Source: CAYMNU01 sp964391885
Lineage (GTDB): Archaea; Altiarchaeota; Altiarchaeia; JAFGQM01
Assembly (NCBI GenBank): GCA_964391885.1
Contig: CAYMNU010000008.1
Coordinates: forward strand, 1-25,651
Length of the DNA stretch: 25,651 nt
Reading direction: 5' to 3'
Below the pieces are notes generated by a model. That model saw only the letters and a program-made list of their open reading frames with translations, did no database searches and was not told where the DNA came from. A program made the position numbers and the translations under genes. Every line of letters starts with the position of its first letter. The stretch's first letter is position 1. Shown one piece after another: positions 8,307-15,359 of the stretch.

Positions 8307-9889
8307 GAAATTGAAGCCCGGACCAAGCCGTCGAAGAGCGGCGCGGGTTTTCCAATCCTGGACTTGAATTCAGGATGGAATTGAACGGCTATAAAATATG
8401 GATGATCGGCAAGTTCTATAATCTCTACTAGGTTTCTCTTTTTGTTTATGCCTGAGATTACAAATCCGTTTTCTTCTAAGCGCCCCCTGAAGCTGTTGTT
8501 GAATTCCCAGCGGTGGCGATGGCGCTCTGAGATGTGCGCCTTGCCGTAAACCTTATGGGCTAATGTATTGGGTATTATCTCACAGTCATAAGCACCCAGC
8601 CTCATAGTGCCCCCTTTATCGTTAAGGCATTGCTGGTCAGGCATTAAATCGATTACAGGGCAAGTGGTGGGCGATTCGGATTCAGTGGTGTTTGCATCTG
8701 GCATACTGCAGACATCCCTCGCAAATTCGATTGTCGCCATGTGAAGACCGTAACAGATTCCAAGGAAGGGTAGTTTGTTTTCTCTTGCGTATTTTATAGC
8801 GTCCATCTTGCCCTCGGTGCCACGTACACCAAAGCCGCCGGGGATTATCAAGCCGTTGACGTCCGTTAGGTATTTATCGGCACCCCCCTCATGAAGGTCT
8901 TCGGCTTCGACCCATTTTATATTTACACGACAATCATTGTTTATGCCCGCATGATGAAGGGCTTCTTTTATGCTGAGGTATGCGTCCTCAAGATGCGCGT
9001 ATTTGCCCACTATTGCTATTGTTGTTTGCTTTTTTGGTTTTTTGTCTTTTGCAACGAGTGTCTTCCACTCCCTGAGGTCTTTCTTCTTCGGCTTCATGTT
9101 GAAGAAGTCAAATATTATGCTGCTGAGGCCCTGGTCCTCGAATATAATCGGGACTTCGTATAGAGATTCGACGTTGGGATTGCTTATAACACAATTGTCA
9201 GGCACCGAGCAGAAGAGAGCAAGCTTTTCCTTGAGCTTCTTTGTGAGCGGCTTGTCTGCACGGCAGAGGACCACGTTGGGATGTATTCCCAGGCTTTGGA
9301 GCTCCTTAACGCTTCTCTGGGTGGGTTTGGTCTTGTGCTCGCCGCTGATGATAGTGGGCACGAAGGAGAGATGCATGAAGAAGAATTTTCCTGGGTTTTC
9401 ACCGGAAAGCTGGCGCAGGGCCTCGACAAAAACCATGTTTTCCATGTCGCCTATAGTGCCCCCTATTTCAATTAATATGAAATCGGGATTGTGCCTTTTG
9501 GCGACCTTTTTTATCCTCGACTTGACTTCATTTGTTATATGTGGAATCACTTGAACTGTCTTTCCCAAGTAATCTCCGTGGCGCTCTTTCCTGATTACTT
9601 CACCGTAGATCGCACCGGTGGTCATATTGTTCTCTTTTCCGAGATCCAGATTGAGAAAGCGCTCGTAATGACCGATATCCAGGTCTATTTCACCCCCGTC
9701 GTCGGTGACATACACCTCGCCGTGCTCGTAGGGGTTCATAGTTCCTGCATCGGTGTTTAGATAGCCGTCTATCTTGATTGGGAGTACCGAAAAGCCCTTG
9801 GATTGGAGGATTCGGCCTATTGAAGCGGTTGTGACCCCTTTTCCAAGCCCCGACAAAACACCACCCGTAACGACAATAAAACGAGGCAT
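8303..9889 (-). CDS. pyrG: CTP synthase
   Basis: 528 residues, normal family length. It makes CTP from UTP, ATP and glutamine, the last step of pyrimidine nucleotide synthesis. The N-terminal synthetase domain has the P-loop-like VTGGVLSGLGKG (7-18), the UTP/allosteric region YLNTDAGTMNPYEHGEVYVTDDGGE and GHYERF. The C-terminal class I glutaminase domain (from about 290) has GGFGVRG, nucleophile Cys379 in FLGICYG, and His505/Glu507 in QFHPEF. These positions match the E. coli enzyme. It overlaps the preceding convergent gene by 4 bp. A TATA-like CTTTTTATTA (minus strand, 9909-9918) is centred 25 nt before the ATG, so the mRNA is probably leaderless. pyrD-pyrK lie nearby on the other strand. 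Confidence 0.97.
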   Translation of the reverse strand: MPRFIVVTGGVLSGLGKGVTTASIGRILQSKGFSVLPIKIDGYLNTDAGTMNPYEHGEVYVTDDGGEIDLDIGHYERFLNLDLGKENNMTTGAIYGEVIRKERHGDYLGKTVQVIPHITNEVKSRIKKVAKRHNPDFILIEIGGTIGDMENMVFVEALRQLSGENPGKFFFMHLSFVPTIISGEHKTKPTQRSVKELQSLGIHPNVVLCRADKPLTKKLKEKLALFCSVPDNCVISNPNVESLYEVPIIFEDQGLSSIIFDFFNMKPKKKDLREWKTLVAKDKKPKKQTTIAIVGKYAHLEDAYLSIKEALHHAGINNDCRVNIKWVEAEDLHEGGADKYLTDVNGLIIPGGFGVRGTEGKMDAIKYARENKLPFLGICYGLHMATIEFARDVCSMPDANTTESESPTTCPVIDLMPDQQCLNDKGGTMRLGAYDCEIIPNTLAHKVYGKAHISERHRHRWEFNNSFRGRLEENGFVISGINKKRNLVEIIELADHPYFIAVQFHPEFKSRIGKPAPLFDGLVRASIS

Positions 9890-9908
9890 AGTAAGTTTAT
9901 GGGGCGAG

Positions 9909-9918
9909 TAATAAAAAG
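9909..9918 (-). promoter_or_regulatory. TATA-like box of pyrG
   Basis: The minus strand reads CTTTTTATTA, centred 25 nt upstream of the pyrG ATG, the spacing expected for a leaderless archaeal message. Confidence 0.5.
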
Positions 9919-9932
9919 AATTTGCGGGTAGA

Positions 9933-10235
9933 TTATCTAAAGTGCCGTTTTATGAAATCTTTCCTTTGCAGTTCGGCGATGCCCTGGTCGCGCATCATAT
10001 TGTCATAAATACTGATCACCCGTTCTTTTGGAAAGCCGGACTTTACGTCTGCAGCCATGCGAGAACCTATCGAATTAAAGGTCTCATTGCGTAAGGCAAG
10101 CCTTTTCTGGAGTGCATTCACCCTTTCGCGCATTGCGGACTTTTGCTCGGCACTCATGCTTCTAATGCTGGTTGATGAAGATGTGTTTTGCAGTTTCTGC
10201 CTTTTCCGGGTAGGTGTACGTTTGCGTGCGGCCAT
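9933..10235 (-). CDS. Small basic hypothetical protein
   Basis: 100 residues starting MAARKRTPTRKRQK. A strongly basic N-terminus, suggestive of nucleic-acid or ribosome contact, is followed by a Ser/Thr-rich linker and an apparently helical region (SAEQKSAMRERVNALQKRLALRNET). It ends in a basic KDFIKRHFR. I recognise no family. The reading frame stays open upstream to 10400, but that extension would run over the divergent pyrD start. The ATG at 10235 also lies about 31 nt after a minus-strand TATA-like CTTTTTATATTT, so I take that as the start. It is separated from pyrG by 43 bp and reads the same way, so co-transcription is possible. Confidence 0.6.
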   Translation of the reverse strand: MAARKRTPTRKRQKLQNTSSSTSIRSMSAEQKSAMRERVNALQKRLALRNETFNSIGSRMAADVKSGFPKERVISIYDNMMRDQGIAELQRKDFIKRHFR

Positions 10236-10260
10236 TCTTTCTTTTAGTTTATGAAGCGTA

Positions 10261-10272
10261 AAATATAAAAAG
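10261..10272 (-). promoter_or_regulatory. TATA-like box in the 40-bp divergent gap
   Basis: The minus strand reads CTTTTTATATTT. It is 31 nt from the small basic gene's ATG (10235) but only about 10 nt from the pyrD ATG (10276), so it is well placed for the minus-strand gene. For pyrD, the weaker TTTAGTTTATG near 10247 is better spaced. Confidence 0.45.
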
Positions 10273-10275
10273 AAT

Positions 10276-11187
10276 ATGAACATTAATGCAAGCCTCTGCG
10301 GAGTCGGACTAGAAAACCCCACGGTTCTGGCTTCCGGAATCCTTGGCTCTTCTGCGGCAAGTCTTGCCAGAGTGGCTAATTCCGGGGCGGGAGCCGTCAC
10401 TAAAAAATCAATATGTATGAGGTCAAGGGAGGGTCATGATAATCCGACCATGGTTGAGGTGGAAGGTGGCTACCTTAACTGCTTGGGACTTCCGGCGGCA
10501 GGAATCAATGAATCCTTAGAGGATCTTGGAGAGTACAAACGGCTGTCGAAGGTGCCGGTGATAGCGTCATTCTATGGTACGCGCATGGGGGAATTCGGTG
10601 AGATAGCAGGGAGACTTGAGGGCAAAGCCGACCTGTTGGAAGTGAACATCTCGTGCCCGAATGTGCATGACGGACTGCCGTTTTCTGCATCGTGCGACTC
10701 TGCGGCAGGCGTTGTGAAAGAGATTAAAAGGGCTACAAGAAGTCCGCTACTTGTGAAGCTGAGCCCGAATGTGCCGGATATCGGCGAGATTGCGAAATCC
10801 TGCGTCAAGGCAGGAGCAGACGGCATAACTGCTATAAACACTGTAGGGCCAGGAATGGTGATTGATTTGAAAACAAGAAAGCCTGTGCTGTCGAATAAGA
10901 CGGGCGGCATGAGCGGCCCTGCAATCAAACCCATAATGATAAGGTGCGTTTATGATATATACAAAGCTACCAAAGGGAAGGTTCCGATACTTGCAACAGG
11001 GGGCATACTGACAGGCGAGGACGCGGCCGAGGCCATAATGGCAGGAGCTTCTGCGGTTGGAATCGGCACCGGGATAAAATATCGCGGTTTGGAGGTATTT
11101 GGACTAGTGGCTGAAGAGCTCAAAACCTTTATGAACGAAGAGGGTTTTGGGAGCATACGCGAGATAAGGGGGGTTGTGCATGGATAG
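10276..11187 (+). CDS. pyrD: Dihydroorotate dehydrogenase, class 1B catalytic subunit
   Basis: 303 residues, a TIM-barrel FMN enzyme oxidising dihydroorotate to orotate in pyrimidine synthesis. Visible are the N-terminal PTVLASG, TKKSI near 42-46, NCLGLPAAG (68-76, substrate/FMN region), and NISCPNV with catalytic Cys127. Class 1 enzymes use Cys here where class 2 use Ser. VKLSPN (160-165), ATGGILTGEDAAEAI and GASAVGIGTG bind the FMN phosphate. Class 1B needs the PyrK partner, which is encoded immediately downstream with an 8-nt overlap, so the two probably form the NAD-linked heterotetramer. Confidence 0.95.
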   Translation: MNINASLCGVGLENPTVLASGILGSSAASLARVANSGAGAVTKKSICMRSREGHDNPTMVEVEGGYLNCLGLPAAGINESLEDLGEYKRLSKVPVIASFYGTRMGEFGEIAGRLEGKADLLEVNISCPNVHDGLPFSASCDSAAGVVKEIKRATRSPLLVKLSPNVPDIGEIAKSCVKAGADGITAINTVGPGMVIDLKTRKPVLSNKTGGMSGPAIKPIMIRCVYDIYKATKGKVPILATGGILTGEDAAEAIMAGASAVGIGTGIKYRGLEVFGLVAEELKTFMNEEGFGSIREIRGVVHG

Positions 11188-11956
11188 GCCTTCTGTCGTG
11201 AAAGTCCTGGAGAACAGGGAAGAAGCTGAAAACATAAAGACTATAAAGTTAGGTACCACAATGCAGGCCAAGCCCGGGCAATTTGTAATGCTTTGGCTGC
11301 CGGGCATCGGGGAAAAACCATTTACATTAAGCAAAATAGGGAAAACCCCGGAGATTACTTACGACGTCAAAGGGAAATTCACAAAAGCTTTGTTTGATTT
11401 AGAGAAGGGCGATTCGGCGGGCATCCGCGGCCCTTATGGGAAGGGTTGGGACATAAGTAACAAAAAAAACATCGCTATAGTCGCGGGCGGTATAGGGCTA
11501 GCTCCTTTATTATCGCTGATTGAATCCCAAAAGGCGCATTTTACAGTAATCTATGGCGCACGGAGCAAAGATCTGCTTGTCTTCAAGAAGCGGTTGGATG
11601 GGAGTGGAGCAAAGTCTGTTTACACTACGGACGACGGCTCCTTTGGTAAACACTGCTATGCCTGCGATGCGCTTGCGGGCGTGTTGGAAGGGGATAAATT
11701 TGACCTTGTCCTGACCTGCGGGCCGGAAAGGCTTATGAAAAGGGTTGTGGATATATGTTTAAATAACAAGATGAGATGCCAGGCAAGCCTTGAGAGATAT
11801 ATGAAATGCGGCATTGGTATTTGCGGTTCCTGTGCGTTAGACCCGTCAGGACTCTGTGTCTGCAAAGACGGCCCGGTTTTCACTGCCGAGCAGCTGAAAG
11901 GTAGTGAGTTTGGTGAGTACCATAGAAACAAGGCGGGAGGGAAAAAATCATTATAA
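11180..11956 (+). CDS. pyrK: Dihydroorotate dehydrogenase electron-transfer subunit
   Basis: 258 residues from the ATG at 11180. This start overlaps pyrD by 8 nt and sits 6 nt after a run of six G preceded by AAG, a plausible ribosome-binding site. The frame also opens at a TTG two codons earlier, which I think less likely. The protein has a ferredoxin-reductase-like FAD domain (PGQFVMLWLPG, PFTLS), an NAD-binding domain (VAGGIGLAPLLSLI) and a C-terminal 2Fe-2S site with Cys residues in MKCGIGICGSCALD and LCVC. It carries electrons from PyrD FMN through FeS and FAD to NAD+. Confidence 0.95.
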   Translation: MDRPSVVKVLENREEAENIKTIKLGTTMQAKPGQFVMLWLPGIGEKPFTLSKIGKTPEITYDVKGKFTKALFDLEKGDSAGIRGPYGKGWDISNKKNIAIVAGGIGLAPLLSLIESQKAHFTVIYGARSKDLLVFKKRLDGSGAKSVYTTDDGSFGKHCYACDALAGVLEGDKFDLVLTCGPERLMKRVVDICLNNKMRCQASLERYMKCGIGICGSCALDPSGLCVCKDGPVFTAEQLKGSEFGEYHRNKAGGKKSL

Positions 11957-12001
11957 ACCTCTTGTAGGTATTTTTTTAAGAGTAATACTAAATAATTCAA
12001 G

Positions 12002-12289
12002 ATGGCAAAAATCAGAAGGCTTGTACTGGATGTAGTAACGCCCAATTTAGTCGACATTGCTAAATTCACGCAGGCTCTTGCGGATGTCGAAACAGTTGAC
12101 GGCGTCAACACAATGGTTAATGAGATAGACAAGAATGTAATAACCCTAAAGATTATCTTTGAGGGTAGTGATCTGGTGATAAAAGACATAGATGATGTCG
12201 TGTCATCTTATGGCGGCTCCATACACAGCATCGACAATGTGGCGGCAGGAAAGGAGATAATCGAGGACGTCGAGACGCCACAAGATTGA
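12002..12289 (+). CDS. DUF211 protein
   Basis: 95 residues matching the archaeal DUF211 family: MAKIRRLVLDVVTP at the start, VDGVNTMVNEIDKNVITLKIIFEG in the middle and SIHSIDNVAAGKEI near the end. It has a ferredoxin-like alpha-beta fold with many acidic residues. The family function is unsettled. The gene is followed after 2 nt by a VIT/CCC1-like membrane protein gene, which suggests a soluble regulator or metal-sensing partner of that protein. A T-rich stretch (11967-11978), then AAGAGTAATACTAAATAATTC, separates it from pyrK and could hold its promoter. Confidence 0.88.
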   Translation: MAKIRRLVLDVVTPNLVDIAKFTQALADVETVDGVNTMVNEIDKNVITLKIIFEGSDLVIKDIDDVVSSYGGSIHSIDNVAAGKEIIEDVETPQD

Positions 12290-12291
12290 TA

Positions 12292-12834
12292 ATGAAATCG
12301 GGGGTCAGATATATTGTCCGTGGTCTCATTGATGGTTCCCTATCTACATTAGGAATAGTTCTGGGTGCGTCTATCGGCGGCGATCCAAAAGTTATCATGG
12401 CTGCAGGACTAGGGGGTGGTATAGCCAATTCTATATCTAATTTATTGGGGGCTTTGACCGGAGAAAAGGCAGGAGTCATGATAAAGCTGGCAAAATATGA
12501 GAAAGCCATGGTGGGCTGTGACGTCAATCTAAAAGATACTAAAGTATATGAGAAGGAGAAAAAGAGAATTTGGAAGGCGGGCATATTCGATGCTATTGCG
12601 ACTTTTTTTGGCTCTGTCTTGCCTGTAATGCCTTTTTTATTCGTGCCATTTGGTTTGATTAATTTGCCTGCCGCCATACTGAGTTCTATTGTTTTAACCG
12701 TATCTTTGCTTTTTGCATTGGGAATCTACCTTGGTAAGTTATCTAAAGAGAATATTTTGTGGGCAGGTACTAAGATGGCAATATTCGGTATAATTACCGC
12801 TGTTCTTGCAATGTCACTTGAGTTTTTGCTCTAG
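12292..12834 (+). CDS. VIT/CCC1-like membrane protein (TIGR00267-like)
   Basis: 180 residues from the ATG at 12292; a TTG two codons upstream overlaps the DUF211 stop and is less likely. The N-terminus (RGLIDGSLSTLGIVLGAS) is the helix-1 signature of the VIT1/CCC1 iron/manganese transporter superfamily. Further hydrophobic stretches (VIMAAGLGGGIANSISNLLGAL, then three after about residue 98) give about five membrane segments. The acidic cytoplasmic metal-binding domain of eukaryotic VIT1 is shortened to a basic Lys/Glu-rich segment (KYEKEKKRIWK... region). A divalent-metal transport role is inferred from family resemblance. Translational linkage to DUF211 supports a joint function. Confidence 0.8.
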   Translation: MKSGVRYIVRGLIDGSLSTLGIVLGASIGGDPKVIMAAGLGGGIANSISNLLGALTGEKAGVMIKLAKYEKAMVGCDVNLKDTKVYEKEKKRIWKAGIFDAIATFFGSVLPVMPFLFVPFGLINLPAAILSSIVLTVSLLFALGIYLGKLSKENILWAGTKMAIFGIITAVLAMSLEFLL

Positions 12835-12887
12835 TGGAAAAAGTTTCTAGTCGAGAAGATACATGAGCAATTGATAGTCATTAATGT

Positions 12888-13145
<258 letters not shown>

Positions 13146-13179
13146 ACAATACATGCCGGAGCGGCTTATTTTGTAGTGT

Positions 13180-13257
13180 AAGGAATAAAAGCGCTTATGG
13201 GGTTTTCTAGGTTTAGGTTGTTCGTATCAAAGACTGATAAGCCTACTTTTATTCCTT
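13180..13257. promoter_or_regulatory. Palindromic divergent promoter between tRNA-Ala and the UPF0104 gene
   Basis: AAGGAATAAAAG (13180-13191) is the exact reverse complement of 13246-13257, and GCTTAT (13193-13198) pairs with ATAAGC (13237-13242). Each arm reads CTTTTATTCC outward. The left arm points at tRNA-Ala and the right arm lies about 30 nt before the ATG at 13282. The simplest reading is two identical TATA-like promoters back to back. Confidence 0.55.
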
Positions 13258-13281
13258 GTGGTATTAATAACCAACTGAGAA

Positions 13282-14319
13282 ATGGCTAAAAGGTATATAT
13301 TTACCGCCGTAATCTTCTGCCTGTGGATACTGGGCTTTTATCTTGCAACAGAAGGGATTAGCGGCGTAGAGCTACTTAATGTATTGAAGCAAGTTTCGCC
13401 TTTTGCAATACTTCTCGGTATTGGTTGTTATATCCTGGCTACCGGGGCAGGGATGGTAACACTTTCGCGCTGCATGGGTTACATGGGCCTGAGACCCCCG
13501 AAGAAGGGTATTGCAAAGGCCTGGATATTCGGTTCTTTTGTGGACAACATAATGCCGACGATTACCCCTATTGGAGAGGCTGGTATGGCTTATTTCCTCG
13601 AAAAGTTCTACAGGGTGTCATATGCAAAAGCTCTAGCTGGAATTGGGATATACGTATCTTCTTGGGCCATATCCACGAGTATATTCGCGACAATTGCGGT
13701 ATTTCTTGTGCATATTATGGTGGGCATCCCTGCAGCATATGTAGTACCTATAGTTGTAGCAGTGTCCTTGTTTATATTAGTCACAGTGGGGTGGCTGCTG
13801 TTGATGGCAAATAAGAAGCTTGTCGGGAATGTGGTATGTAAATTATTGATAGCTTACAAGGTCGTTTCCAACAAGCTTATGAAGAGAAAGGTAAGCATCG
13901 AGCGGTGTCTGATAGACCTTGAGTTTGAAAAAAGCTATGGGTCCCTCGAGCAGGTTATGAAAAATAAGAAGCAGATTATGGGCAATGCACTTTTGTTAGT
14001 GGTTCCACAACTTGCACATGTATTTTGTCTGTATTTCCTGATATTGGGTTTTGGGATTGAGGTTTCCTTCTTTTCAGTACTTATGGTGCATATAGTATCC
14101 ACAGTCATGGGGCTTCTCGCCCTTATACCTTCAGGTCTTGGAGTGTACGAGGGGACTTCTATCGCCGGCTTTGCGGGCATACTTGGGATAGAAGGCTCCA
14201 TCGCCTTCGGTGTTGTCTTCCTTTATCGGCTCATTTTCGTCTGGTTCACCAACCTAATAGGCGGGCTTGTTGGTATAATACAGGGAGTGGAAGAAACCGC
14301 TAACTTTGTGAAGCCTTAA
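13282..14319 (+). CDS. UPF0104 / LPG-synthase-TM family membrane protein
   Basis: 345 residues with about eight hydrophobic segments. It resembles the flippase-like UPF0104 (lysylphosphatidylglycerol synthase transmembrane, AglD C-terminal-like) family. Visible motifs are FGSFVDNIMPTITPIGEAGMAYFL (about 89-112; typical position of the conserved N..P..GG/GE element) and, near the end, ALIPSGLGVYEGTSIAGFAGILGI and FLYRLIFVWFTNLIGG. Members act in lipid or lipid-linked sugar handling, and this one lacks any soluble catalytic domain. A lipid-carrier role is inferred. It stands alone between two tRNA genes with its own promoter-like element. Confidence 0.85.
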   Translation: MAKRYIFTAVIFCLWILGFYLATEGISGVELLNVLKQVSPFAILLGIGCYILATGAGMVTLSRCMGYMGLRPPKKGIAKAWIFGSFVDNIMPTITPIGEAGMAYFLEKFYRVSYAKALAGIGIYVSSWAISTSIFATIAVFLVHIMVGIPAAYVVPIVVAVSLFILVTVGWLLLMANKKLVGNVVCKLLIAYKVVSNKLMKRKVSIERCLIDLEFEKSYGSLEQVMKNKKQIMGNALLLVVPQLAHVFCLYFLILGFGIEVSFFSVLMVHIVSTVMGLLALIPSGLGVYEGTSIAGFAGILGIEGSIAFGVVFLYRLIFVWFTNLIGGLVGIIQGVEETANFVKP

Positions 14320-14397
14320 CTTCTTATAGGTTCAGCTTCAAAAATAGCGGTTTTATGTGCGAGTGATGCTTGAATCTGTAGCTCGACAATCTGTTCT

Positions 14398-14520
14398 GCC
14401 GATGTAGCTCAGTTGGTTAGAGCGCCACGCTCATAAGGGTCTTTGGGACTTTTCAGTCTTGGAGACATTAGAGCGCTCTGGGCAACGTGGAAGTCCGGGG
14501 TTCAAGTCCCCGCATCGGCA
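14398..14520 (+). tRNA. tRNA-Met (anticodon CAT) with 49-nt intron
   Basis: The exons form a 74-nt cloverleaf: acceptor GCCGATG/CATCGGC, D arm GCTC/GAGC, anticodon stem CCACG/CGTGG with loop CTCATAA, T arm CGGGG-TTCAAGT-CCCCG, and discriminator A. The intron (14436-14484) sits at the usual 37/38 position. Its ends build a textbook bulge-helix-bulge: CTCA (14430-14433) pairs with TGGG (14479-14482), flanked by 3-nt bulges TA^A and CA^A, then GGGT pairs with GCTC. This is the archaeal splicing-endonuclease substrate. With a G1-C72 pair it is most likely elongator Met; tRNA-Ile2 (CAT modified to lysidine/agmatidine) is not excluded. CCA is not encoded. Confidence 0.93.
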
Positions 14521-14740
14521 TCTTCCTAATGCTTTAGCTATTGCTCGATGCACGATGCTTGCGACAAGATAGAAGCTGTAGTTACGAATCTTGTCGCCCC
14601 GCATCGGCACTCATTTTCCTGGAATCGGTTCGTGCCGATGCTAATGAAAATGTCATTTGCAGAGAGGTTGCATCCACATTTTCACCCCGCATCGGCATTT
14701 TACATTGCTTAGCGTAAGCTCAATGTCGATGCTTGCGACA
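14508..14740 (+). repeat. tRNA-Met 3'-tail array with hairpin units
   Basis: CCCCGCATCGGCA occurs at 14508-14520 (in the tRNA), 14597-14609 and 14685-14697, spaced 89 and 88 bp. Before copy 2, GCGACAAGAT (14561-14570) pairs perfectly with 14588-14597, and TGCACGATGC (14549-14558) complements the tail with one bulge. Before copy 3, TGAAAATGT (14645-14653) pairs perfectly with 14676-14684, and TGCCGATGC (14633-14641) is an exact complement of tail 14689-14697. After copy 3, CGATGCTTGCGACA (14727-14740) repeats 14553-14566 at a distance of 174 bp (two units), which marks a third, unfinished unit. Each unit could fold as an acceptor-like hairpin. Confidence 0.92.
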
Positions 14741-14750
14741 TAGTATTTGG

Positions 14751-14761
14751 TATATTTAAAT
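14751..14761 (+). promoter_or_regulatory. Archaeal TATA box upstream of cytosine deaminase
   Basis: TATATTTAAAT is a good archaeal TATA element. Transcription would start near 14785 and give a leader of about 100 nt before the deaminase ATG at 14883. A second, weaker box (CTTATAAG, near 14863) lies closer to the start codon. Confidence 0.5.
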
Positions 14762-14763
14762 AG

Positions 14764-14832
14764 TGTGGTACCTAACTTTTTCTTACACCAGATCCACGAG
14801 TAAACATCTTTTAGAAATTGTGGTACCTAACT
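14764..14832 (+). repeat. 14-bp direct repeat around the deaminase promoter
   Basis: TGTGGTACCTAACT occurs exactly at 14764-14777 and 14819-14832, 55 bp apart. The first copy is just downstream of the TATA box and the second falls in the predicted leader. The second is also part of a small inverted repeat (TACCT-AACT-AGGTA). The placement suggests an operator or RNA-level control of the deaminase; this is inferred. Confidence 0.6.
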
Positions 14833-14882
14833 AGGTATTGGTGCTGATTTCGTGTTTTTCCCCTTATAAGCCTAAAAGTATT

Positions 14883-15317
14883 ATGGATGGGTTCATGCAG
14901 GCTGCATTTGATGAGGCTAAACAGGGTTTGGATGAGGGAGGAATCCCCATAGGCGCGGTTTTGGTCAAAGATGGGAAAATCATTGGCAGGGGACATAACC
15001 GCAGGGTCCAGGATGGTGATGTGACTGCACATGCCGAGATAAACTGCCTGAAAAACGCGGGCAGGATAAAGAATTACTCGGGGTGCACTCTCTATTCTAC
15101 GCTTTCGCCGTGTTATATGTGTTCCGGGGCTGCAGTCCTCTTTAAGATACCTAAAGTCCTTATAGGCGAGAATGAGAACTTCAGGGGTGGGGAAGATTTG
15201 ATGAAAGCGCATGGTATTGAGGTTGTGAATCTAGAGGATATGGAGATATCAAACTTCTTCGCAACTTGGGTTAAAGAGAATCCTTCTTTATGGGGCGAGG
15301 ATATTGGAGAATTATGA
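14883..15317 (+). CDS. Cytosine deaminase, yeast Fcy1-like
   Basis: 144 residues from the ATG at 14883; the frame is open further up only from a TTG, and Met5 (14895) is another choice. It is a zinc deaminase of the CDA/dCMP fold. HAE (zinc His and catalytic Glu, in TAHAEINCL) and PCYMC (two zinc Cys, in STLSPCYMCSGA) are both present. It resembles yeast cytosine deaminase far beyond these motifs: EGGIPIGAVLV, GRGHNRR, GENENFRGGEDLMKAHGIEV and the terminal W-EDIGE all have clear counterparts there. Conversion of cytosine to uracil for pyrimidine salvage is therefore more likely than tRNA adenosine or guanine deamination. Confidence 0.85.
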   Translation: MDGFMQAAFDEAKQGLDEGGIPIGAVLVKDGKIIGRGHNRRVQDGDVTAHAEINCLKNAGRIKNYSGCTLYSTLSPCYMCSGAAVLFKIPKVLIGENENFRGGEDLMKAHGIEVVNLEDMEISNFFATWVKENPSLWGEDIGEL

Positions 15318-15359
15318 GTTTTTAACCTGCATTTATCAAACTAACAAAAGGTGAAAACC

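Noticed and set aside
8970..9554. 194-codon plus-strand open frame
   Set aside because: It is antisense to pyrG, whose motifs cover the entire stretch; no separate coding signal is visible.
10236..10400. Upstream extension of the small basic protein frame
   Set aside because: The extension covers the start of pyrD on the other strand and the shared promoter gap. Its sequence is low-complexity and unlike a coding N-terminus. The ATG at 10235 fits the promoter.
14508..14697. Tail copies read as a small CRISPR array
   Set aside because: The repeats are exactly the end of the adjacent tRNA, each tRNA has a different repeat, the copies number two or three, and the spacers contain stems matching the repeat. 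No cas genes are present. An integration origin stays open, but a CRISPR call is not supported.
14610..14697. A second tRNA gene ending at the repeated GCATCGGCA
   Set aside because: Although an acceptor-like pairing exists, there is no D arm, no anticodon arm of normal form and no GTTCRA T loop, so it is a tRNA-like unit at most.
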